Below, piece after piece: positions 50,945 to 59,299 of a stretch of DNA of 64,000 nt. Position numbers and translations under genes: made by a program. Positions within the stretch are counted from its first letter, which is position 1. Each line of letters begins with the position of its first letter. The notes beneath the pieces are model-generated. The model saw only the letters and a list, made by a program, of their open reading frames with translations, had not been told where the DNA came from and ran no database searches. The stretch is from Brevibacillus brevis. GTDB taxonomy: Bacteria; Bacillota; Bacilli; Brevibacillales; Brevibacillaceae. The stretch lies in assembly GCF_022026395.1 (NCBI RefSeq), contig NZ_CP041767.1:5272001-5336000 (forward strand), written 5' to 3'.

Positions 50945-51424
50945 TCAATACCCCATATCCTTTAATAGTCTTGATAATGTGCGCAGACGTTCGCCGATCA
51001 TCTCACCGTCGTTGCTCAGCGCTTGGCTGAACAGCTTAATGTCTTCATGAAGACTCTCATTGTCCGTACATATCGCTACGTTCATTGCATCCCCTTGCAG
51101 GGCAACCCGGTCAATGACGGGCTCCTGCGGATCATAATAATGCTCATATCTGTATGCGTCGCGAAAATGGGCCAAAGACCGACAAATCAATATGGACATG
51201 TCCAGAACGCGATGGAGAGGCAGTTCCTCCGATTGTTTTGACCATTCTTCTCCCGTGTGTCTCCATACTTTGGCCAATAGATCGACCTTCCTTCTGGAGT
51301 TGCCCTCTGCCACTCCCAGAGAAAGTGCTTTCGCATCTGTATTCCTGGCTAATCTGCCATCAACGCGCTCATAGTTATCCGACACCACAACAGGCTTATG
51401 GTTCAAGGTAGTAGGTATTTTCAT
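50945..51424 (-). CDS. DUF6530-like conserved protein
   Basis: A 159-residue cytoplasmic protein: MKIPTTLNHKPVVVSDNYER, VDGRLARNTDAKALSLGVAE, VDLLAKVWRHTGEEWSKQSE and ELPLHRVLDMSILICRS. This pattern is shared by small Bacillales proteins of unknown function that I recall as DUF6530; the family name is from memory and not checked. The His/Arg/Glu-rich segment could bind nucleic acid or metal. It lies between the GIY-YIG gene (23 bp) and the MFS gene (1 bp). Confidence 0.6.
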   Translation of the reverse strand: MKIPTTLNHKPVVVSDNYERVDGRLARNTDAKALSLGVAEGNSRRKVDLLAKVWRHTGEEWSKQSEELPLHRVLDMSILICRSLAHFRDAYRYEHYYDPQEPVIDRVALQGDAMNVAICTDNESLHEDIKLFSQALSNDGEMIGERLRTLSRLLKDMGY

Positions 51425-51447
51425 TTTCTTTCCCTCTTTTCATTTGA

Positions 51448-51807
51448 TTACTGTTCTTTCTTTTTTTCCTGGTGGTATCCGCGCTCTCCGTATGGCTGGA
51501 GCTGGTCGAGCCATTTTTGTTCCAGTTTCTTCAGGGCATCCTTTTCATCAAAGAATCCGTCTTCCTTCTTTTTCAAAACCTCCAACACTTCAAAGACGAA
51601 TGCCTCTTCTCCGTATTCATTCCATTCCTGTTGAAGCTGTTTGTTTATGTGCGAACCCATTTTGAGAGTGAACAGCTTTCCGTTCATCGTCTTGAGGTTG
51701 CGGGTGGCGCTGATCCATACTTTTTGGTTTTGGGTGTTTTTGATCTGATACACCCCTGCCTGCGTTTCCGACTCTTTATACTGTTGTTTCAGTTCTTCGC
51801 GATTCAT
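51448..51807 (-). CDS. GIY-YIG nuclease family protein
   Basis: A 119-residue protein with a degenerate GIY-YIG core: AGVYQIKNTQNQKVWISATRNLKTMNGK, where GVY and the K-x-W-I-x-A-T strand correspond to the two halves of the motif, followed by a helical GSHINKQLQQEWNEYGEEAF segment and an LEVLKKKEDGFFD tail. This short class is common in Bacilli, often next to transport or regulatory genes; the catalytic Tyr/Arg/Glu set is only partly conserved, so nuclease activity is uncertain. Start at ATG 51807 (AGGGG 6 nt upstream). Confidence 0.75.
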   Translation of the reverse strand: MNREELKQQYKESETQAGVYQIKNTQNQKVWISATRNLKTMNGKLFTLKMGSHINKQLQQEWNEYGEEAFVFEVLEVLKKKEDGFFDEKDALKKLEQKWLDQLQPYGERGYHQEKKKEQ

Positions 51808-51860
51808 TGTGTTCCCCTCACTTTTCAATAACTGATATTAAATAGACAAAATCCGTTTTT

Positions 51861-51907
51861 GTTTATTATTTAATAAACATAATGAATCATTGTTTTGTAA
51901 TTGTCAA
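51861..51907 (-). promoter_or_regulatory. Promoter and dyad operator of the GIY-YIG transcript
   Basis: TTGACA (51907-51902), 17-bp spacer, CATTAT (51884-51879), then the dyad GTTTATTA-tt-TAATAAAC (51861-51878) over the expected start site. A repressor binding the dyad would block initiation; the repressor is not identified. Confidence 0.5.
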
Positions 51908-51912
51908 GCACA

Positions 51913-51941
51913 CAAAAAAACACCGGAACATGTCCGGTGCC
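51913..51941 (-). terminator. Terminator of the peptide-catabolism operon
   Basis: Minus strand GCACCGGACATGTTCCGGTG followed by TTTTTTTG, about 95 bp after the GNAT stop at 52037. It marks the likely 3' end of the long operon to the right. Confidence 0.75.
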
Positions 51942-52036
51942 TAATTTCTGTTGGGTTACAACGAGTACAGGGCCAATAAATCTCCAACAAACAAAAGAGA
52001 AAAATGTCTACGCTTATGTTTGTAGCGACTCCCCTT

Positions 52037-52501
52037 CTATAGCGTTTTCACCATATAATAGCGATCGTTTCCACTTCCATATTCCGCTATCCGTGTCTCG
52101 ATAACCGCAAAGCCTGCTTTTTGATAGAGTCCGACTGCTCCAGTATTATCTGGGCTTACCGTCAGGCAAATCTGACGAAACCCATCCTCACGCAATTTCT
52201 CCAGCAATCGGTTCAAGAAAGAGAACCCATAACCCATTCCTTTCCGATCTGCTCGGATGTAATACCCATACATGTAGCACTTGTCCGGCTGACGAAAATC
52301 CCTCAAGAGCTGGCACACCCCAACAGGACGTGCCTCCTCTGCTTCCATGAAAAGTGCAACGCAGCCATGTCTCGCCAGTGGTACGAGCACCCATTCATCA
52401 ATCGCTCCATATGGGCCAAAGGCCTCCTGCTCCATTGCCTTGATCATCTGAAGCTGGCTCTCTGTCAATGCCTCGACAATTTCTATGCGCGTATTTTGCA
52501 T
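52037..52501 (-). CDS. GNAT-family N-acetyltransferase
   Basis: A 154-residue acetyltransferase with the GNAT core: CYMYGYYIRADRKGMGYGFSFLNRLLEKL (acetyl-CoA loop around RKGMGYG) and LTVSPDNTGAVGLYQKAGFAVIETR (motif B). It is the last gene of the peptide uptake/processing operon, 12 bp after the epimerase gene. The substrate could be an amino acid or peptide derived from imported material, but this is inference from position. Confidence 0.82.
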   Translation of the reverse strand: MQNTRIEIVEALTESQLQMIKAMEQEAFGPYGAIDEWVLVPLARHGCVALFMEAEEARPVGVCQLLRDFRQPDKCYMYGYYIRADRKGMGYGFSFLNRLLEKLREDGFRQICLTVSPDNTGAVGLYQKAGFAVIETRIAEYGSGNDRYYMVKTL

Positions 52502-52513
52502 TCAGTCCTCTCC

Positions 52514-53644
52514 CTATACGGGTTGCCGCTTCGCTCCGATGACCTGCTCTGACTTATCCGTTATACCGGCAAGCACCGCTTCGTCTAGCACTAATCCTAA
52601 GCCCGGCTGATCTGTCACGACTATTTGACTTCCATGAATCGCAAGCTGAGCTACATCCCGCGAAATGATCGTAGGTCCTGCCAACTCGTTGGAAATGATG
52701 TTTTTTTTCGCCAGTGACAAATGTGCACCAGCTGCACTGCCAATCGAGGACTCCAGCATCGAACCGATTTGACACTCCATCCCGGCCATTTCCGCCTGAT
52801 TCACCAATTTGAGAGCAGGATAAATCCCTCCACTTTTCATCAGTTTGATGTTTACTTTATCTGCAGCTTTCTTCGCGATGACTTCCCGCATTTCCTTCGT
52901 CCCGTGCAATCCCTCGTCTACCATAATGGGAATGGTCGTTTGCCTGCGAATATCCGCCAGCGCATCGAGATCATCTGCCAAGACAGGCTGCTCCATCCAA
53001 TCAATGTGACAATCCTCAATCTGTTTCATAACAAGCAAGGTGTTCGCACGGTTCTCCCAACCTTGGTTGGCATCCACCCGCAGTCCTACATCAGGGCCAA
53101 CCGCCTGCCGAACAGCCCGGATTCGCTGGATATCTGTCCGAAGATCAGCTCCCACCTTTATTTTGATCGTGTCATACCCATCTGCCACTGCTTGCCTAGC
53201 TTCAGCTGCCATGACCTCTGGCTCTAATATGCTTAACACATAGGGGAAGGAAAGAGTCGTGTGATATTTTCCGCCCAAGAAATGATAAACAGGTTGACCA
53301 GCAGCCTTGCCCATCAGATCGTAGCAAGCGATATCGATGGCGGCTTTTGCTGCTGGGGCTCCCCAAACAGCCTGGTTCATCTTCTCGTGGATTCTCTCGA
53401 TATCAAATGGATTCTCACCGATCACAACAGTCGCCAGGTTTTGAACGAGCATCGTATAGGTAGACTCCCACGTCTCTCCGGTGACATTTTGATCCGGTAC
53501 CGCCTCGCCTAATCCGACCAAACCATTGTCTGTCTCCACTTTTACAATAATGGACGGCATATCCTCATATGAGGCGTACGCGATAATAAATGGGCGTTTT
53601 AGCGGCAACCTGATGGCATGAACGCTTACAGATGTTATTTTCAT
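52514..53644 (-). CDS. Dipeptide epimerase (enolase superfamily)
   Basis: A 376-residue enzyme of the muconate-lactonising subgroup. Catalytic features: KIKVG with the acid/base Lys after strand 2, metal ligands in RVDANQGW, WMEQPV and MVDEGLHG, and the second acid/base Lys in NIKLMKSGG. The family's L-Ala-D/L-Glu epimerases (YkfB in B. subtilis) act on murein dipeptides. Its gene overlaps the serine hydrolase stop by 4 bp and lies in an operon for peptide import and hydrolysis, supporting a peptide-epimerising role rather than muconate metabolism. Confidence 0.85.
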   Translation of the reverse strand: MKITSVSVHAIRLPLKRPFIIAYASYEDMPSIIVKVETDNGLVGLGEAVPDQNVTGETWESTYTMLVQNLATVVIGENPFDIERIHEKMNQAVWGAPAAKAAIDIACYDLMGKAAGQPVYHFLGGKYHTTLSFPYVLSILEPEVMAAEARQAVADGYDTIKIKVGADLRTDIQRIRAVRQAVGPDVGLRVDANQGWENRANTLLVMKQIEDCHIDWMEQPVLADDLDALADIRRQTTIPIMVDEGLHGTKEMREVIAKKAADKVNIKLMKSGGIYPALKLVNQAEMAGMECQIGSMLESSIGSAAGAHLSLAKKNIISNELAGPTIISRDVAQLAIHGSQIVVTDQPGLGLVLDEAVLAGITDKSEQVIGAKRQPV

Positions 53645-55107
53645 ATTCGACTACCCTCCGTAGCTGCTACTCGTGGAATAATTCGATAATAAAGGGACAT
53701 GGCTTTTACAGAGCCGTCTTCGCCTTTTACAAAGCCAACTGTCAGCTCGCTTCCCTCTCTATCGGTAATAAATTGATGCTCTCCAATTGGTCGCAATGGA
53801 TAGTTCAGTTGTTTTCCACCAAACGCATCCGATGTCTTATCTATCATCATCAGGACACCCTCTACCACATATACGATGATATCCATTCCTTCCCCACTGA
53901 CGTATCGACCGACATACTCTCCTAACTGGGCAAGAGGGACGCTGTATGTCTCGAATTGGTACTGCGGCGTATTCAATGGACGCCCTTCTAAGGCATGCAG
54001 TGCAGTCAGAGTGGCTTTTTCGACGGGGCTTCCGACCAAATTGGCCAAAGCCATGGATGTAATACCCCGCTCCGGAACAATCGCTAGATGGGCGGCGACA
54101 CCTTTGATTGCTCCACCGTGCTTGATCAAGGTACCCCCATAGTAGTCGGGTTGAATGGATAAGCCATACCCGTAGTACCTGCTGTAGCTGTTCTGGACAT
54201 GCGGGTAAATCATTTGTTTGACGCTCTCCTCCGATAAAATCCGTTCCTTGCCCACACATCCGCCTGTACGAAAAATTTCAGCGTAGTTCAACATGTCATG
54301 CACGGTTGAATTCAAATGCCCCGATGCCGCTACGAGTAGCCCATCCTCCCAATTGGGATCAGGGTAAATCTCGGATACGCCATTGCTCTCTTTGAAATGA
54401 TAGATGGTCGTTACATCCGGCAGGTGTGGCAGATCGCTCAGAAGAAAGGTGCTGCTCTTCATGGCTGCTGGTTCCAAAATATGCTCTTTGACATACTCGT
54501 CATACGACTTCCCACTCACTCTGGCTATGACCGCTCCCAAGAGAGAGTAGCAATCATTCGAATAGCTGAACAATTCCCCTGGAGAGCCCACCAGCTCATA
54601 TTCCGCCAGGGCAAGAGCTTCCATTAGCTCTTCGAATGTGTAGATCGGTTTCTGGTACTCCTTTTTCAAGTACCGGTGAATCGGGTTATCCTCGTCAGGC
54701 ATGTCATCGAGCATGGAGTTGCGAATTGCCAGATTATCAATCGGCAGAGGCGGTATGCCCGTCGTGTGCGTCATAAAATGGTGGATCGTCATCTGCTCCG
54801 TTTTTTGACGATCCGGGGTACGAAATTCGGGTAGGTATTTGATCACCGGATCATGAACAGAGAGCTTCTTCGCTTCCTGTAGCTGCATGATCGCCATGCA
54901 TGTAAAGGACTTCGTAACGGAGGCCAAACCCATCACGGTATCAGGAGTGATTTCGAGTTCCTTTTCACGATCACGATAGCCAAAGCTCTTGCGAAACAGG
55001 CTCTGTCCATTCAAATTCACACCCATGACGAAGCCCGGAACTCTGCCTTCCTTCATTTCTTTTTCAACCAGTTCTCCCCACTCTGCTAACCAGCCTGGCT
55101 GTCTCAT
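53641..55107 (-). CDS. Serine hydrolase, class C beta-lactamase/D-aminopeptidase type
   Basis: A 488-residue protein with the penicillin-binding/beta-lactamase fold. SxxK: GLASVTKSFTCMAI (SVTK); second motif YSNDCYSLLG; third motif likely HGG in LIKHGGAIKG. A C-terminal domain of about 130 residues follows, as in EstB-like esterases and D-aminopeptidases. No signal peptide is seen, so it is probably cytoplasmic and acts on imported peptides. The start at 55107 has AGAGGTGG 5-6 nt upstream; ATG 55140 is an alternative. Context (epimerase, M19 dipeptidase) favours D-amino-acid-containing peptides as substrates. Confidence 0.8.
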   Translation of the reverse strand: MRQPGWLAEWGELVEKEMKEGRVPGFVMGVNLNGQSLFRKSFGYRDREKELEITPDTVMGLASVTKSFTCMAIMQLQEAKKLSVHDPVIKYLPEFRTPDRQKTEQMTIHHFMTHTTGIPPLPIDNLAIRNSMLDDMPDEDNPIHRYLKKEYQKPIYTFEELMEALALAEYELVGSPGELFSYSNDCYSLLGAVIARVSGKSYDEYVKEHILEPAAMKSSTFLLSDLPHLPDVTTIYHFKESNGVSEIYPDPNWEDGLLVAASGHLNSTVHDMLNYAEIFRTGGCVGKERILSEESVKQMIYPHVQNSYSRYYGYGLSIQPDYYGGTLIKHGGAIKGVAAHLAIVPERGITSMALANLVGSPVEKATLTALHALEGRPLNTPQYQFETYSVPLAQLGEYVGRYVSGEGMDIIVYVVEGVLMMIDKTSDAFGGKQLNYPLRPIGEHQFITDREGSELTVGFVKGEDGSVKAMSLYYRIIPRVAATEGSRI

Positions 55108-55148
55108 TTCTTCCACCTCTTTCGAATGTTGTCTTGTCATGCCATGCC

Positions 55149-56789
55149 CTACTCGTTCACCCACATGTCCTGAATAATCAAAGATGCTAATGGATTTGGC
55201 TTGACGCCTTGAATCCGGTTACTGACGACCACGAATGTTTTTGCAGAATAGAGCGGAATCCAATAGGCCTGTTCCACGATTCTTTTTTGAATGTCCGCAA
55301 AAACCTGCTGTCGCAGTACTTGATCTGTTGTCGTTCGTCCTTTATTTAGCAGGCTATCGAGCTGTTGATCACTGAGGCGAAAGAAATTTAAGCCCCCGAT
55401 CTGACTCGAATGCAGTAGCAAGTGCAAAATATCTGGATCGACGCTGCCATGACTCGTTGAGAACAAATCGAACTCGCCCTTCAGTGCCTGTTCAAGAGCT
55501 GTCGCAGATTCATACTTTTGGATATGCAATTCGACGCCAATGTCTTTGAACATGCTTTGCACCAGCTGATGCCCAGGATTTGAATCTTCGATGAGCATCG
55601 TCAGGCTGAGCGTTTCCCCATTCTTTTCCCTTATCCCTTGCGCGTTTGGCTTCCATCCTGCCTCTTCCAGCAGTTGTCTGGCTTGATCAGCATTGTACTT
55701 GTAGCCGTACTGCTCTACTGCCGCATCGTATCCGATCATCGTTGGCGGGATCGGTCCGTAGACAGGCACCCCCTCTCCTTGCAAATCCGCTATGATCAAT
55801 GCGTCTTTGTTGATCGCCAGGTTCAGTGCCTTTCTCACGCGGACATCTTGCAACGCTTTATTTTCCAAATTCATCCCAATAAAGTACTCTGTAGGCTGCA
55901 TTCCTTCCAACACCGTAAAATCTTTGTGATCCTTGTATTTCTTCGCATTTTTCGGGGGTACAGTGGCAATATCAATCGTCCCACTGTCGAGAGCAGCCAT
56001 CATGGTCTGGTCGTCTTGAATAAATTTCAGAACGAACTTGTCGGGTCTCACAGGTCCTTGATTCAGAGCAAAAGGAGCTGCCCACTTATACTCGTCGTTT
56101 CGTACCAGTGTGATTGATTCGCCTGTTTTCCAGCTCTCGAATTTCCACGGACCTACCCCGACAGGATTGCGCCCCAGCTCATTTCCGTATTTATTCCGTG
56201 CCTCTATGGAAATGGGTTGCTGGTAGCCGCCATATGACAAGTTAGAAAGTAATGAAGCAGAGGGCTTATCTAAATGAAAGATCAATGTGGAGTCATCAGG
56301 AGCTGAAATAGATTTGATCGAAGATACATCCGGTCCCGTAACCGGCGAGGCTGTTTTCGGATCGAGAGCACGTTCATAGCTTTGCTTAAAAACTTCCGCA
56401 GTGAGCGGTGTTCCATCATGGAACTTCACGCCAGGACGCAACTTGAACGTCACGGTCTTGCCGTCGTCCGAGATTGTATACGATTCAGCCAGATGCGGCT
56501 TCAACTCCAGCGTAAAAGGATCGAGGATCAGCAAAGCTCCCCCCAACATGCCCCCAACAAAATTTCCCGCTGGCAACGACGTCTTTTGTGGGTCCAGCGT
56601 ATCTGGCTCCATCTGGTAGCCCATGGTGATCGTCCCACCCTTTTTGGGCTGGGAGACTTTTGCTGGTTGATTTGCTTGCTTCTCATCTGTAGCCGGAGTG
56701 GGAGCAGAGCTACAGCCAACGATGGAAAAGACGAGTACTCCCATGAGTAAAACGATGCGAATTTGGCTCTTTAACTGTTCTGATAGCAT
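55149..56789 (-). CDS. Peptide ABC transporter substrate-binding lipoprotein
   Basis: A 546-residue family 5 solute-binding protein. Lipobox FSIVGC (lipidated Cys near 26), then a Pro/Thr/Lys-rich linker and PDTLDPQKTSLPAGN, VKFHDGTPLTAEVFKQSYERAL (key residues FHDGTPLTA), GVGPWKFESWKTGESITLVRN and a C-terminal VEQAYWIPLY. It is the extracellular receptor for the OppB/C/D/F-type transporter at 60428-64000, although separated from it by two peptidase genes and a regulator gene. A 154-bp gap upstream may give it its own promoter. Confidence 0.88.
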   Translation of the reverse strand: MLSEQLKSQIRIVLLMGVLVFSIVGCSSAPTPATDEKQANQPAKVSQPKKGGTITMGYQMEPDTLDPQKTSLPAGNFVGGMLGGALLILDPFTLELKPHLAESYTISDDGKTVTFKLRPGVKFHDGTPLTAEVFKQSYERALDPKTASPVTGPDVSSIKSISAPDDSTLIFHLDKPSASLLSNLSYGGYQQPISIEARNKYGNELGRNPVGVGPWKFESWKTGESITLVRNDEYKWAAPFALNQGPVRPDKFVLKFIQDDQTMMAALDSGTIDIATVPPKNAKKYKDHKDFTVLEGMQPTEYFIGMNLENKALQDVRVRKALNLAINKDALIIADLQGEGVPVYGPIPPTMIGYDAAVEQYGYKYNADQARQLLEEAGWKPNAQGIREKNGETLSLTMLIEDSNPGHQLVQSMFKDIGVELHIQKYESATALEQALKGEFDLFSTSHGSVDPDILHLLLHSSQIGGLNFFRLSDQQLDSLLNKGRTTTDQVLRQQVFADIQKRIVEQAYWIPLYSAKTFVVVSNRIQGVKPNPLASLIIQDMWVNE

Positions 56790-56872
56790 GTCGCGACCTC
56801 CATTTTTCGAGTCTTTTCCATTCGAAGCCTACTTACGTCGGTATATAGTCGCTAATTAGGTCGGATTGCTTC

Positions 56873-56939
56873 TTACATGAGGGGGGGCCCGGATTGCCTT
56901 CGCAAACGGAAATCCGGGACAGGTTGATGTTACATGAGG
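56873..56939. repeat. Hairpin flanked by a 10-bp direct repeat
   Basis: TTACATGAGG occurs at 56873-56882 and again at 56930-56939. Between them lies a hairpin, CCCGGATT...AATCCGGG. The arrangement could be an operator for the adjacent regulator, an insertion footprint or part of a terminator, though no T-run follows on the minus strand. Confidence 0.5.
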
Positions 56940-56943
56940 AGAA

Positions 56944-58257
56944 TCATGGATGATTAAGGCGATACACAGCCCGCGGGCGTCCTTGCTGATACGGCTGTTC
57001 TTCTCCGACGATCTCTACGACCTGATGCTCGATCAGCTTTTTCAAGGTTCTTTCTGAGCTGCGGCGACTGATCTGGAGGTACTCGGCTAAATCGGAAGCG
57101 GTGAAGCGGTTATCGCGGCGAAGCTTGACATACTGCATGATTTTCGTGATAGTAGCGACACTTGCGCCAGTCTTCTCCGCGATCTCCAGCACTTCCTTGT
57201 TCTCGCTTTTTAATTGGAAGCTCTTCGATTCGGTGTTCAACGGCCCAATCACTTCTTTTTCATCCGTCACCAGATACGCACTGCTTTCCTTTGTTTTCTG
57301 GGCATGATAAATCGCAATGCGCGCGTTGGCCTCAGCCTCTTTCGCGGTTAGGCCAAAACCAAACCCGATAGCAACCGTCACTTTGGCAAGCAGGTCGACA
57401 TTGCCCACTACTTGCATGATCTTCCCGAATTCAATCATTTGCTCGATGCTGCCTCTCGTACCATAGATGATGAATTGATCCAGTCCCAATTTTTGAATGG
57501 AAGCGTCCGTCTCTTTGACTAGCTCCAGCAGCTCTTGCAGCAAAATAATCGTCGCATCCTGCCATTGTGTTTCTACTGGCGGGCCATCATTTTGCTGGAT
57601 CGCTGCAATTCCCACGGCGATTTGCGAGTTTTTGCTAATTTTCAATTGACCATAAGCAATGGCTTGATTGACGGCATCGCGAATATTTTTATCGGGACTG
57701 ACGAGCGATGCGGAAGGAATGTTCATCTCACGCAATTGACGATATACGTAATCAACGCCAGTTAAAGCAAAATGACTCTGTTTCTGTTCCCAAAGCTCCT
57801 TGTGGAACTGAATAATCTCCTCTACGTCAAATTTCGTCCCGCCTTCTTCGATAATCTCACTGTAGTCTTTTACATACCAAGGCGTAAAAATAATGCCCAA
57901 TTCATCAGCGACCTTCTCAATATACTCCGCTTTTGGCAAATCTATCGAGATGCGGTCCAGTCCTCCTGGTACGTTCAGCAAGGTATGAAACAAAGAGAGG
58001 GAAATGGTATATTCATCGATCGGGATGTACACAGCAGGCAGCTTCTTTTGCTCTACCTTTTCCTTGGCAAAAAAATAAGGAAGTGGGCCAGCAAAAAGCA
58101 GCACGTCGCAGTCATGGATTTGATCAAGCAACGCAACGCTCTCTTTTGGATTCTGGTATGTATACGAGGTCAGTTGAATGTAATCGATGGATTGGGTATG
58201 CTTCAAGATCCTTGGCAAAAATTCTTCCGAAGAGATTACCGCTATCGTAATGGTCAA
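56944..58257 (-). CDS. Regulator with degenerate GGDEF-like domain and C-terminal winged helix
   Basis: A 437-residue protein, cytoplasmic. The first 200 residues (ITIAVISSEEFLPRILKHTQ, DCDVLLFAGPLPYF) form a possible sensory fold of the PrpR-N type. Residues about 215-335 resemble a GGDEF domain without active-site residues (VTVAIGFGFGLTAKEAEANARIAIYHAQ). The last 80 residues have helix-turn-helix features (FTASDLAEYLQISRRSSERTLKKLIEHQVV). It is encoded in the middle of the peptide operon, before the binding protein, and probably controls it in response to a peptide or amino acid. The domain reading is tentative. Confidence 0.6.
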   Translation of the reverse strand: MTITIAVISSEEFLPRILKHTQSIDYIQLTSYTYQNPKESVALLDQIHDCDVLLFAGPLPYFFAKEKVEQKKLPAVYIPIDEYTISLSLFHTLLNVPGGLDRISIDLPKAEYIEKVADELGIIFTPWYVKDYSEIIEEGGTKFDVEEIIQFHKELWEQKQSHFALTGVDYVYRQLREMNIPSASLVSPDKNIRDAVNQAIAYGQLKISKNSQIAVGIAAIQQNDGPPVETQWQDATIILLQELLELVKETDASIQKLGLDQFIIYGTRGSIEQMIEFGKIMQVVGNVDLLAKVTVAIGFGFGLTAKEAEANARIAIYHAQKTKESSAYLVTDEKEVIGPLNTESKSFQLKSENKEVLEIAEKTGASVATITKIMQYVKLRRDNRFTASDLAEYLQISRRSSERTLKKLIEHQVVEIVGEEQPYQQGRPRAVYRLNHP

Positions 58258-58277
58258 TGTTCCACTCCCTCATCTCT

Positions 58278-59282
58278 CTATGATTTCCACACATCCTTGA
58301 ACACGCGGATGAAGTTTTTTCCCAAAATACGCTCAATCGCTTCATCCTTGTATCCTCTTTTGGCAAGAGCACGCACAAGCTCCAGAACCTTGGTATGTCC
58401 TTTTACGACATCAAAATCTTTGCGTCCTGCTTGGATAAACACGCCCGGAGAATCGTATTTCATAAATGGCTCGATAATGTCCAGACCCAGTCCGACGTGT
58501 TCAACACCAACCAGCTTCACGATGTGATCGACGTGGTTGATCATGTGCTCAATATCAGCCTGGTCGTCTGTGTCCCCTACGAACAGATTGACGCCATTGA
58601 TGCCAATAACGCCATTGGTGAATGCGATCGCCCTGATTTGCTCATCTGTCAGATTGCGCATGGAGCTCGCTAATGTCCGGCAATTGGAATGAGAAGCGAT
58701 GATGGGCTTACGCGCTACCTCGATCAGATCCCAGAACCCTTCGTCATTCAGATGGCTGACATCAATGATGATCCCCATTGCTTCTGCCTCTTCGACGACG
58801 CGGATGCCGAACTCGGTGAGCCCGCCCTTGCGTCCTTCCCGTACCGGACTAAAATGACTGCCATCTCCAACGAAATTCCGCCTGCTCCACACGAGACCCA
58901 TAAGGCGCACGCCCAGCTCGTAAAAAACACGGAGCATACTCAGATCATTATATAACGGTTCCGCGCCTTCCAGAGAGAGCACAAAACCAATTTTCCCCTG
59001 TCGCTTCGCGGTCTCGATATCGCTCACACTTTTGCAAACCATGATTTTATCAGGCGATTCATCTGCCTCTGCGTGCAACGCGCTGATTTGTTGCAGTGCT
59101 TTTCTCAAGCCCATCTCCGGCAGGAATTTGTTGTCAATAAAAATCGCTGCGACAACCGTATCCACCCCGCCCGCCACGAAATCGGGCAAGTAATCCGTTT
59201 CAATAACTTTTCGCCTGCCATGCTCGCGTTGAATAGCGACATCCAGCAAAAGGTCAAAATGCGCGTCGATTCCATGTGTCAT
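58278..59282 (-). CDS. Membrane dipeptidase-family (M19) dipeptidase
   Basis: A 334-residue zinc dipeptidase. Metal ligands: DAHFD at the N-terminus, Glu in LSLEGAEP, His in IIDVSHLND and His in IIASHSNCR; a C-terminal GLDI acid follows. M19 enzymes hydrolyse dipeptides, including those with a D-amino acid at the second position. No signal peptide, so it would act on imported peptides. The next gene is 20 bp downstream. GGAGGAGC precedes the ATG. Confidence 0.88.
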   Translation of the reverse strand: MTHGIDAHFDLLLDVAIQREHGRRKVIETDYLPDFVAGGVDTVVAAIFIDNKFLPEMGLRKALQQISALHAEADESPDKIMVCKSVSDIETAKRQGKIGFVLSLEGAEPLYNDLSMLRVFYELGVRLMGLVWSRRNFVGDGSHFSPVREGRKGGLTEFGIRVVEEAEAMGIIIDVSHLNDEGFWDLIEVARKPIIASHSNCRTLASSMRNLTDEQIRAIAFTNGVIGINGVNLFVGDTDDQADIEHMINHVDHIVKLVGVEHVGLGLDIIEPFMKYDSPGVFIQAGRKDFDVVKGHTKVLELVRALAKRGYKDEAIERILGKNFIRVFKDVWKS

Positions 59283-59299
59283 GCCTCATGCTCCTCCAG

